From: Planctomycetota bacterium
Lineage (GTDB): Bacteria > Planctomycetota > Phycisphaerae > UBA1845 > Fen-1342
Assembly (NCBI GenBank): GCA_018814045.1
Contig: JAHJAR010000027.1
Span: 1 to 35,953, forward strand
Reading direction: 5' to 3'
Length of the DNA stretch: 35,953 nt
Every line of letters begins with the position of its first letter. The first letter of the stretch is position 1. The translations under genes and the position numbers were made by a program. This document shows, piece after piece, positions 9,726 through 18,327 of this stretch. The notes beneath the pieces were generated by a model. That model had not been told where the DNA came from, did not search any database, and was given only the letters and a program-made list of their open reading frames with translations.

Positions 9726-12674
9726 ATGGCCGCTACGCCCCACCAGGATGGCATTAACGCCGACGCTGTGCGGCTCCGCCGGCACTACTCCCGCGCCGCC
9801 CTGGCACTGGCCCTGCTGTTGCTCGCCGCGACTTATCTGCTGATCAGTCCACCGGCCGACACTGGGTATCCGGGTGCCAAGCCGTGGCGCGACTTCTCCG
9901 TCCTGCGGTCGTTGACCGAAGTGATGTCGCTGGGTGGCCACCTCCGTACCCACCGCGGCACAGAGATCAAGGATTTCGCCTTTCATCTGGCCGCCGCCGC
10001 CGGCCTGGTTTTGCTCGCGCTGCGCACGGTCGTGGCTCAGAACCTAACCCGGCCGCGCCCGACTCTCAAAGGCGCTTGGTTCTACGCCCAGGTTCTGTTG
10101 GCCGGCTGGGTGGCCCTCTCGTTCGTCAGCGCAACCTGGTCGGGCGACGCCGCGCTGTCGCTGTCGCAGAGCGCCTTGTATGCCTTGGCACTGGCGTGGG
10201 CTATCGCGCTGGCCTGGACGCTCGATGAGCACCACTTGCCGCATCTGCTGATCGGTTTTGTGGCTATCGCCGCGGTCGGGGCCACGCTGTGCATCTGGTA
10301 CCACTGGGAACGCAATCCCTACCACCGTCCGGGCTTTCCCATCGGCAACCCCGGTCCACTGGGCGCCTGTTTTGCTGCGGCCATCTTGATCGCGGTGTGC
10401 ACGCTACTGGCGGCGGGACGTCGCTGGCGTCAGGCGCGAAAGCTGCCCTTCGAGTGGCCGTTCGTGGCCGTGGCGGCCGCGGCCCTGATACCGCTGATCT
10501 GGTGCTTTGTCCTGACCTACTCGCGGGCGGCCATGATCGGCCTGCTGGTTGGCCTGCTGGCGCTGGTCTTCCTGCGCGCCGGCCGGCGGACACGTTGGAG
10601 CATCTCGCTGGTGGCGGTCGTGCTCTTCGTGGTGCTCGGCTGGTGGATGTACACGCAGCGTCTCGACCAGAGCATGGCGCGCGGCTCGACGCTACGTTTC
10701 CGGTTTTACGCGTGGCGCTATGCAACCGAGTTGTGGATGCAGCGCCCCATCAGCGGGGGCGGAGCCGCGGCGTACACACGCTTCTCCGGGACTTTGGCCG
10801 CGCGCGACCGCGAGCTCGACCCGGCCGCTTTCATGGGCGACTGGATCGCACACGCCCACAACGAGATGTTCGAGGTCTTCGCCGAGATCGGCCTGATGGG
10901 CGGGGTCACCTTCGTCGGCGGGTTCGTGGCCGCGCTGATTGCGGCCGCCGCTCTGTTGCGCAGCAACCTGACGTACGAGCGTCGCTGGCTGCTGATCGGG
11001 CTGATCGCCGCCTTGGTCGCATTGCTGACCGATCTGATGTTCAGCGTCGGGCTGCGGCTGGCCGGCATGCCCGCGGTCTTCTACACGCTGTTGGGAGTGC
11101 TTTGGGCTGCCTGCCGTAGTGACGCACAGGGCTCGGAGCTGACCGACACGCTCGCCACCGTTGCGGCTCGTGGTGGACCGGCGCTGCGGCAACCGTCGCT
11201 GCCACGCGTCGCGGTCGCCACGCTGGCAGTCCTGGGCGCCCTGCTGGCCGGCGGGCTGGCCCTGCGCAACTGGTCCGGTGTGCTCCACGAGCAGGCCGCC
11301 TACACCGCCCTCGCAGAGGAACGCCACAGCCCTGCGCTCCTGCACGCCCAACTGGCCGAGCAGCGCCTGCTCGAACCGGTCCGCAAGCTGTTCGCCAACG
11401 AACGCGCCGTGCGCGCCCGACTGGGACTGGCCCAGGCCGCGCATCAGCGGCTGTTCGAGCAATCGCTGGCCACCAGCCAAACCGCCTCCGCGTCGCAGCC
11501 GGTCAGCGCGCCCCAGGCGGTCACACTCAGCGAGGTCATCGAGCTGTACAGCGCGGCGTACCTGGCAGCCGGCCAGTTGGACCAGCGCGCCCCGACACTC
11601 CAGCGCATGCCCGCGGTCGCCGCCCGCTGTGCCGAGCGGCTGGCCGACCTGAATCGCAGTGTGAACGCGAACCTCGCGCAGCAGTGGATCCAGCGCGCCT
11701 GGCGCGCCTGGGTCCGGCAACGCGACATCAACCGCTTTGACGTCGAGGCTCTGCTCGCACTTGCAGAATGGCCCGGCTATCCGATCCCGCTGAGCGACAA
11801 GGTCGGCATGCTGCGCGACGCCCTGCGTCACGGATTCCCCAACGCGCAATGGGTCACCGTCCTGCAACAACTGGACGGGCAGCGAGGCTTTGCTGAAGTT
11901 CTGGAGCGCTACGTCCGGGCCGTTGGCCCGATCAACCCTCAAACGGAGATCGACTTGCTGGTCGCCTCGCGGGCACCGGAGACCTGCCGCCTCGCCGCAC
12001 AGTGGCATGGTTTGCACGGCGACTTCGCGGCGGCGGAGCGTTACGCGGGGCAGGCCGCCTTGCTGTACGATCCGATGCGGGCGCGCTTCACCAGGCTGTT
12101 TTCGGTGGCCCTGGCCGAGCAGGCCGAGTATGCCTTGCGGGCGACGCCGCTCGAGCCTGGTCGGGCCGTCGCGCTGTCACGCGCGGCGCTCGAGGCGCTG
12201 CCGATTATCCAGCAACAGAAATACGCTCAGATGGCGGCCGAGTATCGCTTGCGCCTGGCGCGCTATCTGCTTGCCAACGGCGAAGAGGATGCCGCCCGCG
12301 CGGCGCTGCAATTGGCGGTCGGCGACACGGCGCCCTTCGAGCAGCGCCTGGCCGACATGTACGTCTGGCTGGCGCAGACGTTCGTTCGCCTGGCCGCGGA
12401 CAAACGCCCGCCGATCGCTGACTGGCTCGCCGCTGCCATCCGCCTGGAACCACGGCACCTGCGCGCCTGGGGTTGGCGGGCCTGGACGGCGGCTGAGACC
12501 AACGACCCCGCGGCGGTAGAAACGGTGCTCGCGCAGGCCCGGCAGGCTGGCCTGAGCAGGGAGCAACTCGACCAGATAGCGCGCAGCCTGCGGCAGGAGT
12601 TCCCTGAACTGGAGTTGAGCGGGATGACCGCGGAGCCCGAGAGTCAACCCGCTCCGGACGGCAACGAGGGCTAG
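9726..12674 (+). CDS. Wzy/O-antigen-ligase-like membrane protein with long C-terminal repeat domain
   Basis: This 982-aa inner-membrane protein has about 11-12 predicted spans in its first 480 residues. It carries the Wzy_C/O-antigen ligase signature: a large loop with RFRFYAWRYATELW, GGGAAAYTRF and AHNEMFEVFAEIGLMGG. Such enzymes polymerise or ligate undecaprenyl-linked glycans on the outer face of the inner membrane. After a last span (about 500-520) come some 450 Ala- and Leu-rich helical residues resembling TPR repeats, probably extracytoplasmic. The ATG at 9726 lies before the first span; upstream codons in frame overlap the murC leader and are not used here. Whether it is a ligase or a polymerase cannot be told from sequence. 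Confidence 0.85.
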   Translation: MAATPHQDGINADAVRLRRHYSRAALALALLLLAATYLLISPPADTGYPGAKPWRDFSVLRSLTEVMSLGGHLRTHRGTEIKDFAFHLAAAAGLVLLALRTVVAQNLTRPRPTLKGAWFYAQVLLAGWVALSFVSATWSGDAALSLSQSALYALALAWAIALAWTLDEHHLPHLLIGFVAIAAVGATLCIWYHWERNPYHRPGFPIGNPGPLGACFAAAILIAVCTLLAAGRRWRQARKLPFEWPFVAVAAAALIPLIWCFVLTYSRAAMIGLLVGLLALVFLRAGRRTRWSISLVAVVLFVVLGWWMYTQRLDQSMARGSTLRFRFYAWRYATELWMQRPISGGGAAAYTRFSGTLAARDRELDPAAFMGDWIAHAHNEMFEVFAEIGLMGGVTFVGGFVAALIAAAALLRSNLTYERRWLLIGLIAALVALLTDLMFSVGLRLAGMPAVFYTLLGVLWAACRSDAQGSELTDTLATVAARGGPALRQPSLPRVAVATLAVLGALLAGGLALRNWSGVLHEQAAYTALAEERHSPALLHAQLAEQRLLEPVRKLFANERAVRARLGLAQAAHQRLFEQSLATSQTASASQPVSAPQAVTLSEVIELYSAAYLAAGQLDQRAPTLQRMPAVAARCAERLADLNRSVNANLAQQWIQRAWRAWVRQRDINRFDVEALLALAEWPGYPIPLSDKVGMLRDALRHGFPNAQWVTVLQQLDGQRGFAEVLERYVRAVGPINPQTEIDLLVASRAPETCRLAAQWHGLHGDFAAAERYAGQAALLYDPMRARFTRLFSVALAEQAEYALRATPLEPGRAVALSRAALEALPIIQQQKYAQMAAEYRLRLARYLLANGEEDAARAALQLAVGDTAPFEQRLADMYVWLAQTFVRLAADKRPPIADWLAAAIRLEPRHLRAWGWRAWTAAETNDPAAVETVLAQARQAGLSREQLDQIARSLRQEFPELELSGMTAEPESQPAPDGNEG

Positions 12675-12678
12675 TGTA

Positions 12679-12814
12679 GTGTCTCACAATCCCGCGTCCT
12701 TTCGAGCCGAGACCGTGAGGGAGCGGTTGTGTCGAGAACCGGTCAGCACCGCCGGCAACCGCTCCCTTACGGTCGCGGCTCCGGTTTGAATACGATGCCA
12801 TGATTGTGAAACAC
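12679..12814. repeat. Nested palindromic repeat element (136 bp, terminal inverted repeats)
   Basis: The outer ends GTGTCTCACAATC (12679-12691) and GATTGTGAAACAC (12802-12814) are inverted repeats matching at 12 of 13 bases. Inside, two 26-nt arms (12704-12729 and 12756-12781) match at 24 of 26. The inner arms (GAGCCGxGACCGTxAGGGAG) recur near 30.2, 31.8 and 35.7 kb. The build resembles a MITE or REP-type element. It starts just after the Wzy-like stop and could also act as a transcript-end structure. Confidence 0.75.
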
Positions 12815-12858
12815 CACAGCAGCCGCCGGCAGCGCACCAGCGCCCGTGGGAGACACCG

Positions 12859-14019
12859 ATGTCCATCGGAGTAACAACGTTGTCGAGCCTGGCCCGAATT
12901 CGCGACTTCAAGTCCAGGCGCGCCAGCAGCTACGATCGCACCGGCGGCAACAGGGATGCAGCCGAGATCGCCCCGGGGGCACGCTACACGTTTGCCGAGT
13001 TGGACGGGCCGGGCTGCATCAAGCACATTTGGTCCACCAACAGCCTGGCTCACCAGCGCGACGCGATGCGCAGCGTCGTGCTGCGCATGTGGTGGGACGG
13101 TGAGCGCACGCCCAGCGTCGAGGTGCCGCTGGCCGATTTCTTCGGCGGCGCGTTCGGCATCTGCAAGGACTTCTGGTCGCTGCCGCTGCAAATGAACCCC
13201 AGCGGCGGACGCGGGATGAACGCCTGGTGGCCGATGCCGTTCCGCCAGCACGCGCGCCTCGAAATCCACAACGACCGGCACGAACCGCTGCACTTCTTCT
13301 ACTACGTCGACTACGAGGTTTATCCCCGCTGGGAAGAAGACCTCGCCTATTTCCACGCCCAGTGGCGCCGCGAGAATCCCACCGCCGGCTGGGGACACAA
13401 GGACTTGAAGAAGGACAAGAAGGTCCTGGAGTGGTATTGGAAACGGCCCAACCGTACCGGCGACGACAACTACGTCATCCTCGACGCCAAAGGCCGCGGC
13501 CAGTACGTCGGCTGTCACCTCGACATCGACTGCTTCCAGCGTGAGAAAAACGACTGGTACGGCGAGGGCGACGACATGATCTTCATCGATGGCGAGCCGT
13601 GGCCGCCAAGCATGCACGGAACCGGCACCGAAGACTACTTCAGCGGCGCCTACTGCCCGCGCGATGTATACAACACCCCCTACACCGGCATCACGCACTA
13701 CAACGGCTCAGGCGAATGGGGCGAGAACGACTGGCCCTTCCGCGGCAAGAACTCGCTGTACCGCTTCCACATCGAAGACCCGCTCCGCTTCGAAAAGTCG
13801 ATTCGAGTCACAATCGAGCACGGGCACGCTAATAAACTATCCAACGACTACAGCAGCACGGCGTACTGGTACCAGTTCGAGCCGCACGCTAGTTTTCCAA
13901 AACTTCTGTCAGCCAAACTGCGCCTCCCGCGCCCGGACTGGCCGGAGTTTTCCCCGCCGCCGGGTACGCCGGCCCGGCCACCCAAACGACCGAAGCGACG
14001 TTCACGTGGGAAGACGTAG
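12859..14019 (+). CDS. GH172 (DUF2961) family glycoside hydrolase-like protein
   Basis: The 386-aa product matches the DUF2961/GH172 family, which includes difructose-dianhydride-I synthase/hydrolase and exo-D-arabinofuranosidases. Two acidic motifs of the family are present: YGEGDDMIFIDGE, with E236, and HGTGTEDYFSGAYC, with E258. Their 22-residue spacing fits the acid/base and nucleophile pair known for the family. Further hallmarks are the N-terminal SRRASSYD and the GPGCIKHIW strand. No signal peptide is visible, so the enzyme appears cytoplasmic. The tail is very basic (RPPKRPKRRSRGKT). The ATG has GGGAG 7 nt upstream. The substrate is unknown. Confidence 0.85.
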   Translation: MSIGVTTLSSLARIRDFKSRRASSYDRTGGNRDAAEIAPGARYTFAELDGPGCIKHIWSTNSLAHQRDAMRSVVLRMWWDGERTPSVEVPLADFFGGAFGICKDFWSLPLQMNPSGGRGMNAWWPMPFRQHARLEIHNDRHEPLHFFYYVDYEVYPRWEEDLAYFHAQWRRENPTAGWGHKDLKKDKKVLEWYWKRPNRTGDDNYVILDAKGRGQYVGCHLDIDCFQREKNDWYGEGDDMIFIDGEPWPPSMHGTGTEDYFSGAYCPRDVYNTPYTGITHYNGSGEWGENDWPFRGKNSLYRFHIEDPLRFEKSIRVTIEHGHANKLSNDYSSTAYWYQFEPHASFPKLLSAKLRLPRPDWPEFSPPPGTPARPPKRPKRRSRGKT

Positions 14020-14056
14020 CTGCCGCCTCGGGCGCCACGCTGGCCGCGAATGCGCT

Positions 14057-15178
14057 CTAATCCAGACGGGCCGCGATGAGCCATCCCGCGCCCAGGCGGC
14101 GCGGCCGCGTTGCCGCCGGCAGGCGCAGCGCCTCGGCCATCGTGCGGACCCCGCGGCCGTTGAGCGCGTTGACCGCCGCCACTCCGCCGACGAGCAGTGG
14201 TGCCATGTAGATGTGCACTTCGTCCGCCAGTCGCTGATCAAAGAAGCCGCCCAGCACGCGGCCCCCACCCTCGACCAGCACGTTGGTCATCTGGTGTTCG
14301 CCGAGCACGTCGAGCACGGCACGCAGTGAGACTCCGTCCACGGCGCCGGTGCGGTCGACCGGCACCCGGTGTACCAGGCAGCCCGCTTTGCCAAGCGCGT
14401 CGGCCCGCCCGCGCGGCGCACGCGTGCTGCAAAAAAACCAGGTGGGGACTTCGGCCGCCGTCTTGACCACGCGCCGGCTCGGCGGCGTGGTCAGGTCCGT
14501 GTCGAGCACGATACGCGTCGCGCGCCGGCGCGGCCGCCCCACTCGGCAGGTGAGCAGCGGATCGTCCCGCCGCACCGTCTCGGAGCCGACGATGATCGCA
14601 TCCAGACGCCCGCGGCGGCGATTCGCATGCGCACGCATCTGCTCATCCGTGACCCAGCGGGCGTCGCCGGTGTGGGTGGCAAGCTTTCCATCCAGGCTCT
14701 GCGCCCACTTGAGAATGACCCACGGGAGCTTCTGTCGGACCAGTTTCAGGTACGGTGCGTTGAGTCGCGCCGCTTCGCCGGCGAGCACGCCCACGTCAAC
14801 CTGTATACCCGCACCGCGCAGCGTGCGGATCCCGCGGGCCGAGACCCGCGGGTGCGGATCCCCCATCGCCGTCACCACCCGTTTCACGCCCGCCGCCAGC
14901 AGGGCATCCGTGCACGGCGGCGTCTTGCCGTGAAAACAGCAGGGCTCCAGCGTAACGTAAACCGTCGCCCCCCGGGGCCTGCCGCGACAATCCCGCAGCG
15001 CCTCGACTTCCGCGTGCGCTCCGCCGAACCGTCGGTGATAGCCCTTCCCAACCACCTTTCCGCCCCGCACGATGACGCAGCCCACCATGGGATTGGGCTC
15101 GACCGAGCCCTGCCCCCGCGCGGCTAGTTGCAGCGCCCGCCGCATGAAACGCTCGTCGTCAGTTCGCGCCGCGCCCAC
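14057..15178 (-). CDS. ribD: Bifunctional riboflavin biosynthesis deaminase/reductase
   Basis: Catalyses the second and third steps of riboflavin synthesis: deamination of the pyrimidine and reduction of the ribose side chain. The N domain is a zinc cytidine-deaminase fold with H55-A-E57, and C80 and C89 in PCCFHGKTPPC. The C domain is the DHFR-like reductase (KWAQSLDGKLAT, VGSETVRRDDPLLTCR, LVEGGGRVLGGFF). At 373 aa the length is normal. I start at GTG 15178, 23 nt after the DUF1571 stop, with GGAGG 11 nt upstream; ATG 15145 would cut into the deaminase start. The gene is probably cotranscribed with the lipoprotein. Confidence 0.95.
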   Translation of the reverse strand: MGAARTDDERFMRRALQLAARGQGSVEPNPMVGCVIVRGGKVVGKGYHRRFGGAHAEVEALRDCRGRPRGATVYVTLEPCCFHGKTPPCTDALLAAGVKRVVTAMGDPHPRVSARGIRTLRGAGIQVDVGVLAGEAARLNAPYLKLVRQKLPWVILKWAQSLDGKLATHTGDARWVTDEQMRAHANRRRGRLDAIIVGSETVRRDDPLLTCRVGRPRRRATRIVLDTDLTTPPSRRVVKTAAEVPTWFFCSTRAPRGRADALGKAGCLVHRVPVDRTGAVDGVSLRAVLDVLGEHQMTNVLVEGGGRVLGGFFDQRLADEVHIYMAPLLVGGVAAVNALNGRGVRTMAEALRLPAATRPRRLGAGWLIAARLD

Positions 15179-15201
15179 GTCGCCGATCGCCTCCGCTGGG
15201 T

Positions 15202-16065
15202 CTACTCGACGTCTTCGGCCGCCGCACCGGCCGCGACCGCCTCCTCGCGCTCGAAATCCATGACGAAATCGTCGTTCGTCAGGCTGACATCGGTCCTGAT
15301 TTCCTCGTAGAAATACGCGGCATCGATCAGACCCGAGCTGAGCTTCAAGACCGTCCCGGCCGGCAGATCCGTTTTCACATCCACGTAGAGCTCCTGCATC
15401 GACACCCGGTAACGCCAATCGGGGTACTCCAGGTGGATATGGTGCACGACCTGTCCGGACTGCGGCAGAACCAGCAACCCCATATACGTTACGACCACTT
15501 CCTCCCCCGCCTCGGCTATGGGGACCAGCGTCCGCTCCAGCAGACGTTCCAGGCCGAAGTCCGTCAGCGGCCGTTTCGCCTCGCCCCAGATCACCGGCGT
15601 CTGCAAGTCCACTGCCGTCACGCTGGGTTTCAGCCCGAACGCTCCATGCCGCGGGACAAAGCGGACCTTGTTGTCGTACTGCCCCTCGATGTAGACCGAT
15701 TCGCCGTACTTCACATCCGGATCCAACCACTTCATTCGGATGCTGAACGGCTCTCGGCGGAACCAGCACGAGATCCGCTCCGGTCCCTTGAGCATGTTGA
15801 ACAGCCCGCGCCGTTCGTGCCTGGTGAATGTCAACTGGTATTGCGCAAGTCCGGAGCACTTCACGGCCACCGCGTGCAGGTACGCCACGGGATCGGCGCG
15901 CACAAGCTCGGCCCGCGTGTCCGCCTCGGCAGCCAACATGCCTGCGACCTGCCCCGCCTGGGGCTCGATGCCCTTGCCATTGCTGGCACACCCCAACGGC
16001 GACGCCACCGCCAGCGCCAACAGCCACAATAGAACACCGCTAAGTCTTGCTGCGCGTCTGGTCAC
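15202..16065 (-). CDS. DUF1571 family lipoprotein
   Basis: The 287-aa protein belongs to DUF1571, common in planctomycetes and of unknown function. The LolA-like beta-rich body shows the pattern LTFTRHERR, FRREPFSIRMKWLDPDVKYGES, VYIEGQYDNKVRF and LQTPVI...RPLTDFGLERL. GTG 16065 is preceded by GAGGAG 9 nt upstream, which decides the start. A basic tail, a hydrophobic stretch and the lipobox SPLGC (Cys26) mark a lipid-anchored envelope protein. Family members resemble outer-membrane lipoprotein carriers in fold. It lies between a thioredoxin-like protein and ribD. Confidence 0.88.
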   Translation of the reverse strand: MTRRAARLSGVLLWLLALAVASPLGCASNGKGIEPQAGQVAGMLAAEADTRAELVRADPVAYLHAVAVKCSGLAQYQLTFTRHERRGLFNMLKGPERISCWFRREPFSIRMKWLDPDVKYGESVYIEGQYDNKVRFVPRHGAFGLKPSVTAVDLQTPVIWGEAKRPLTDFGLERLLERTLVPIAEAGEEVVVTYMGLLVLPQSGQVVHHIHLEYPDWRYRVSMQELYVDVKTDLPAGTVLKLSSGLIDAAYFYEEIRTDVSLTNDDFVMDFEREEAVAAGAAAEDVE

Positions 16066-16129
16066 AGTCTCAGGCTCCTCTGAAATCCGCCCGGTATGAG
16101 CGGCGGCTCGCACCCTCAGCAGCCCGGCC

Positions 16130-16159
16130 ATTGTAGCAGTTCCCCCGCCGCGCCGTCAT
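16130..16159 (-). promoter_or_regulatory. Candidate promoter for DUF1571-ribD
   Basis: On the minus strand -35 ATGACG (16159-16154), an 18-nt spacer and -10 TACAAT (16135-16130) match the sigma-70 consensus at 4/6 and 5/6. Transcription would start near 16123, about 58 nt before the GTG at 16065. Confidence 0.5.
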
Positions 16160-16172
16160 CTCGGCGTCCGTC

Positions 16173-17516
16173 TCAGCGCTCCGCCAGCATCGGCTTGACC
16201 ACATCCGCGTACGACCAGCGCCATCCCAGTACAACTCGGCGAACCACACCCGTCGAATCCAGCACACGCAGCACGGGGTATTCCGGCGGCGCTTCGATGG
16301 ACTGCAACGGACCCGCCAGAACAACGGTCAACCCGTAGCCGCAGCGTTTTGCTGCCCGTTGTCCACGTAGCGAGTCCTGGTCGAGGTTGAGCGCCACGAC
16401 ATTGACCGCGGCGCCCGCCAACTCGTCTTGCAGGCGCCGCAGCACTTGCAGCCCGCGCAGCCCCCAAACCGACTCGCTGCTCCAGAGGTACTCGATGGTG
16501 ACCTTCCCGCGCAAGGCCTCGCTGTTGCAGCTTTGGCCAGCCACATCCTGCAACGACCAGGCCTGGGCCACGCGACCGAGCCAGTACGCCGCGTAGCGGG
16601 CTTGGGCCCGCAACGCCACCTCCTCGTGCGGAAGAGCCTGGCGGCGTGTCTGCCCCAGAGCGGCGAAGGGCGAGTTGGCGTTGGGCTCGAGGTCCGCCCG
16701 GAATGCGGACCAGACTCGTTCCAACCCGCGAAACACCTGCTCGGCTCGTTCCGACTGCCTGACCAGTTCGTCGCGCAGACGGTCCTCACTTTGTAGCACG
16801 CACAGGTAGCGCGGGGTTTCCGTGGTCCGCCGGCTGCACCAGCCTTCGTCGAGCCGTGCCCTCTGTCGCAGCGTGGTCACCACGTCAGTCTGCTGCGCGG
16901 ACTGCTCGTCCACGACGCGCGCCTCGATCCGCGTAACGACCTGCCCCTCCGGGTCGAGCCAGAAACGCCCGCTGTGGGTTTGCCCCATGATCTCGCTGAC
17001 CCCGGTCGGATCTTCGACCTCGTACTCGCACTTGATCGTCCCACGCCGGCGCTCATCCGCCCCAATGCGCGTGCAGCGCCACCGCCGCCCATAGACGTCC
17101 GGCGGTCCGCGCCACGTCGCCCGGGGCTCAGCCGCCGGCCGGAGCGGCGGGACCACGTCCAGAAGCGTTTCCAGGGGGCCGATGCGGGTCTTCATACCCG
17201 GCGGCCAGCGCCTCTGCCCGCGGCTGTCAAGGTAAACCAACAGGCCACGCAGCGGGCCGGCCTGACCGCTGACAAGGCGAGTACTGTCCAACAGCACCAG
17301 GAGGTCGCCCTCACGCTCCGTCAGGCAGCGCACCTGTATCCGGTCAAACGTCTCCCAGCGCTGCTGCCGGTCGGCGAGCGAGACCACCAGCGCGCGACGC
17401 TCGTAGGTCAACCAATCGCCAACACGCAGGCCATAGCGCAGCGGCGGCTCGTCCCCGCGCGCCAGGCCCCCAAGCAGCGCGACGCCAAGTGCGAGATACT
17501 CGAACCGCGTTCGCAC
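16173..17516 (-). CDS. Secreted protein with degenerate thioredoxin-like domain
   Basis: A 447-aa protein from GTG 17516, which has AGGA 9 nt upstream. Residues 1-21 form a signal peptide (ALGVALLGGLARG), so it acts outside the cytoplasm. The first about 310 residues are beta-rich (YGLRVGDWLTYERRALVV) and of no family I can name. The last about 127 follow a redoxin fold: GQSCNSEALRGKVTIEYLWSS, then VNVVALNLDQD and YPVLRVLDSTGVVRRVVLGW. The position of the CxxC active site reads SSESVWGLRG, so redox activity is unlikely. The frame runs open to 17744, but that part looks non-coding. It lies 107 nt before the DUF1571 gene. Confidence 0.8.
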   Translation of the reverse strand: MRTRFEYLALGVALLGGLARGDEPPLRYGLRVGDWLTYERRALVVSLADRQQRWETFDRIQVRCLTEREGDLLVLLDSTRLVSGQAGPLRGLLVYLDSRGQRRWPPGMKTRIGPLETLLDVVPPLRPAAEPRATWRGPPDVYGRRWRCTRIGADERRRGTIKCEYEVEDPTGVSEIMGQTHSGRFWLDPEGQVVTRIEARVVDEQSAQQTDVVTTLRQRARLDEGWCSRRTTETPRYLCVLQSEDRLRDELVRQSERAEQVFRGLERVWSAFRADLEPNANSPFAALGQTRRQALPHEEVALRAQARYAAYWLGRVAQAWSLQDVAGQSCNSEALRGKVTIEYLWSSESVWGLRGLQVLRRLQDELAGAAVNVVALNLDQDSLRGQRAAKRCGYGLTVVLAGPLQSIEAPPEYPVLRVLDSTGVVRRVVLGWRWSYADVVKPMLAER

Positions 17517-17905
17517 GTTGTTCCGTCCTGCGTCTCTCACAGCCGCCTCCGCGTACGTCCGCCAGAGCCTCGTCCACCCACTGGCCGGCAGGTGTTCTCC
17601 GCCACGGCTCCGGCGCGCAGCGCTGTCCCGGACGCAGTCTATCAGGTGCCAACAACGGCCGGGATGGGGCGCGGCGGTTTCTTCTCGACGTCTGGAGGCG
17701 CCCAGCGCAGCGTCTCCATGGCCCGGGCGCGGTCCGTGCTGCACAGCCGCTTGTCTGCTCGCACATTATCAGTCGCGGACCGGTTGGCCATCCGCACCCC
17801 GTACCCAATTCGGCCATCCCGATTTGACTTCCCCCCCGGCGGATCGAAGAGTGTTCTTGGACGGGGATGGGCCGCTTCCGATCGTCGGATCGGAGGTGAG
17901 AGCAA
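17517..17905. other. Divergent intergenic region
   Basis: The region separates the minus-strand thioredoxin-like gene from the plus-strand 104-aa gene. I see no promoter I trust. A 49-codon minus-strand frame at 17642-17791 has high GC at third positions but a weak ribosome site and no recognisable features. Confidence 0.4.
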
Positions 17906-18220
17906 GTGGACGCTTCCGGTGCGGCGGGACAGCCAATCCCATTGGCTACCCCGTTGCCAGTCCATCACAGGCAGCCGCCACAGGGCGCGGTGGAAAGACG
18001 CGCCGTGGAGGGCACCGCGCAGGCTTCGACGCCGGACGCGGAGTACCGCCAAACGGTCTATGAGCCGGGGCGGGCCGTGATCCGTCTGTTGCGGGAATAC
18101 GCAGAGCAATTTGCCACGATTCTCGAGCAGACAAAGAGCGTCGAAATCGCGGAGGCCATGACCGGGTTCAATACAACCCCGGGAATGACCGGCCCGAACC
18201 ACGTCGACACCTACGCCTGA
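17906..18220 (+). CDS. Hypothetical protein, 104 aa
   Basis: I do not recognise it. The GTG start is preceded by GGAGGTGA, a near-perfect anti-16S match, with a 5-6 nt spacer (17892-17905), the best ribosome site in the neighbourhood. The N half is Pro- and Ala-rich and probably disordered. The C half (about 45-85) should form an amphipathic helix: PDAEYRQTVYEPG, then AVIRLLREYAEQFATILEQ. No signal peptide or membrane span is seen. A hairpin follows the stop codon directly. It lies alone between oppositely directed genes. Confidence 0.6.
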   Translation: MDASGAAGQPIPLATPLPVHHRQPPQGAVERRAVEGTAQASTPDAEYRQTVYEPGRAVIRLLREYAEQFATILEQTKSVEIAEAMTGFNTTPGMTGPNHVDTYA

Positions 18221-18223
18221 CCT

Positions 18224-18242
18224 CCGGCCGCTGCTCGGCCGG
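18224..18242 (+). terminator. Hairpin after the 104-aa gene
   Basis: A perfect 7-bp stem CCGGCCG/CGGCCGG with a 5-nt loop begins 4 nt past the stop codon at 18220. No U-tract follows, so termination is uncertain. Confidence 0.35.
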
Positions 18243-18327
18243 GGGCAGACCGTGCCCTGCCGGCGTAGCGCACGCGGCTGGTACGTATGCGCAGCGCGCG
18301 TGTCGTACTGCGGTGGGTAGTGTGCGC

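Noticed and set aside
15179..16027. Extension of ribD over the DUF1571 gene
   Set aside because: It is the other frame of the DUF1571 gene; RibD begins near 15178 with its own ribosome site.
17642..17791. 49-codon minus-strand frame
   Set aside because: Third-position GC is gene-like, but the ribosome site is weak, the sequence is Pro-rich and nothing supports expression.
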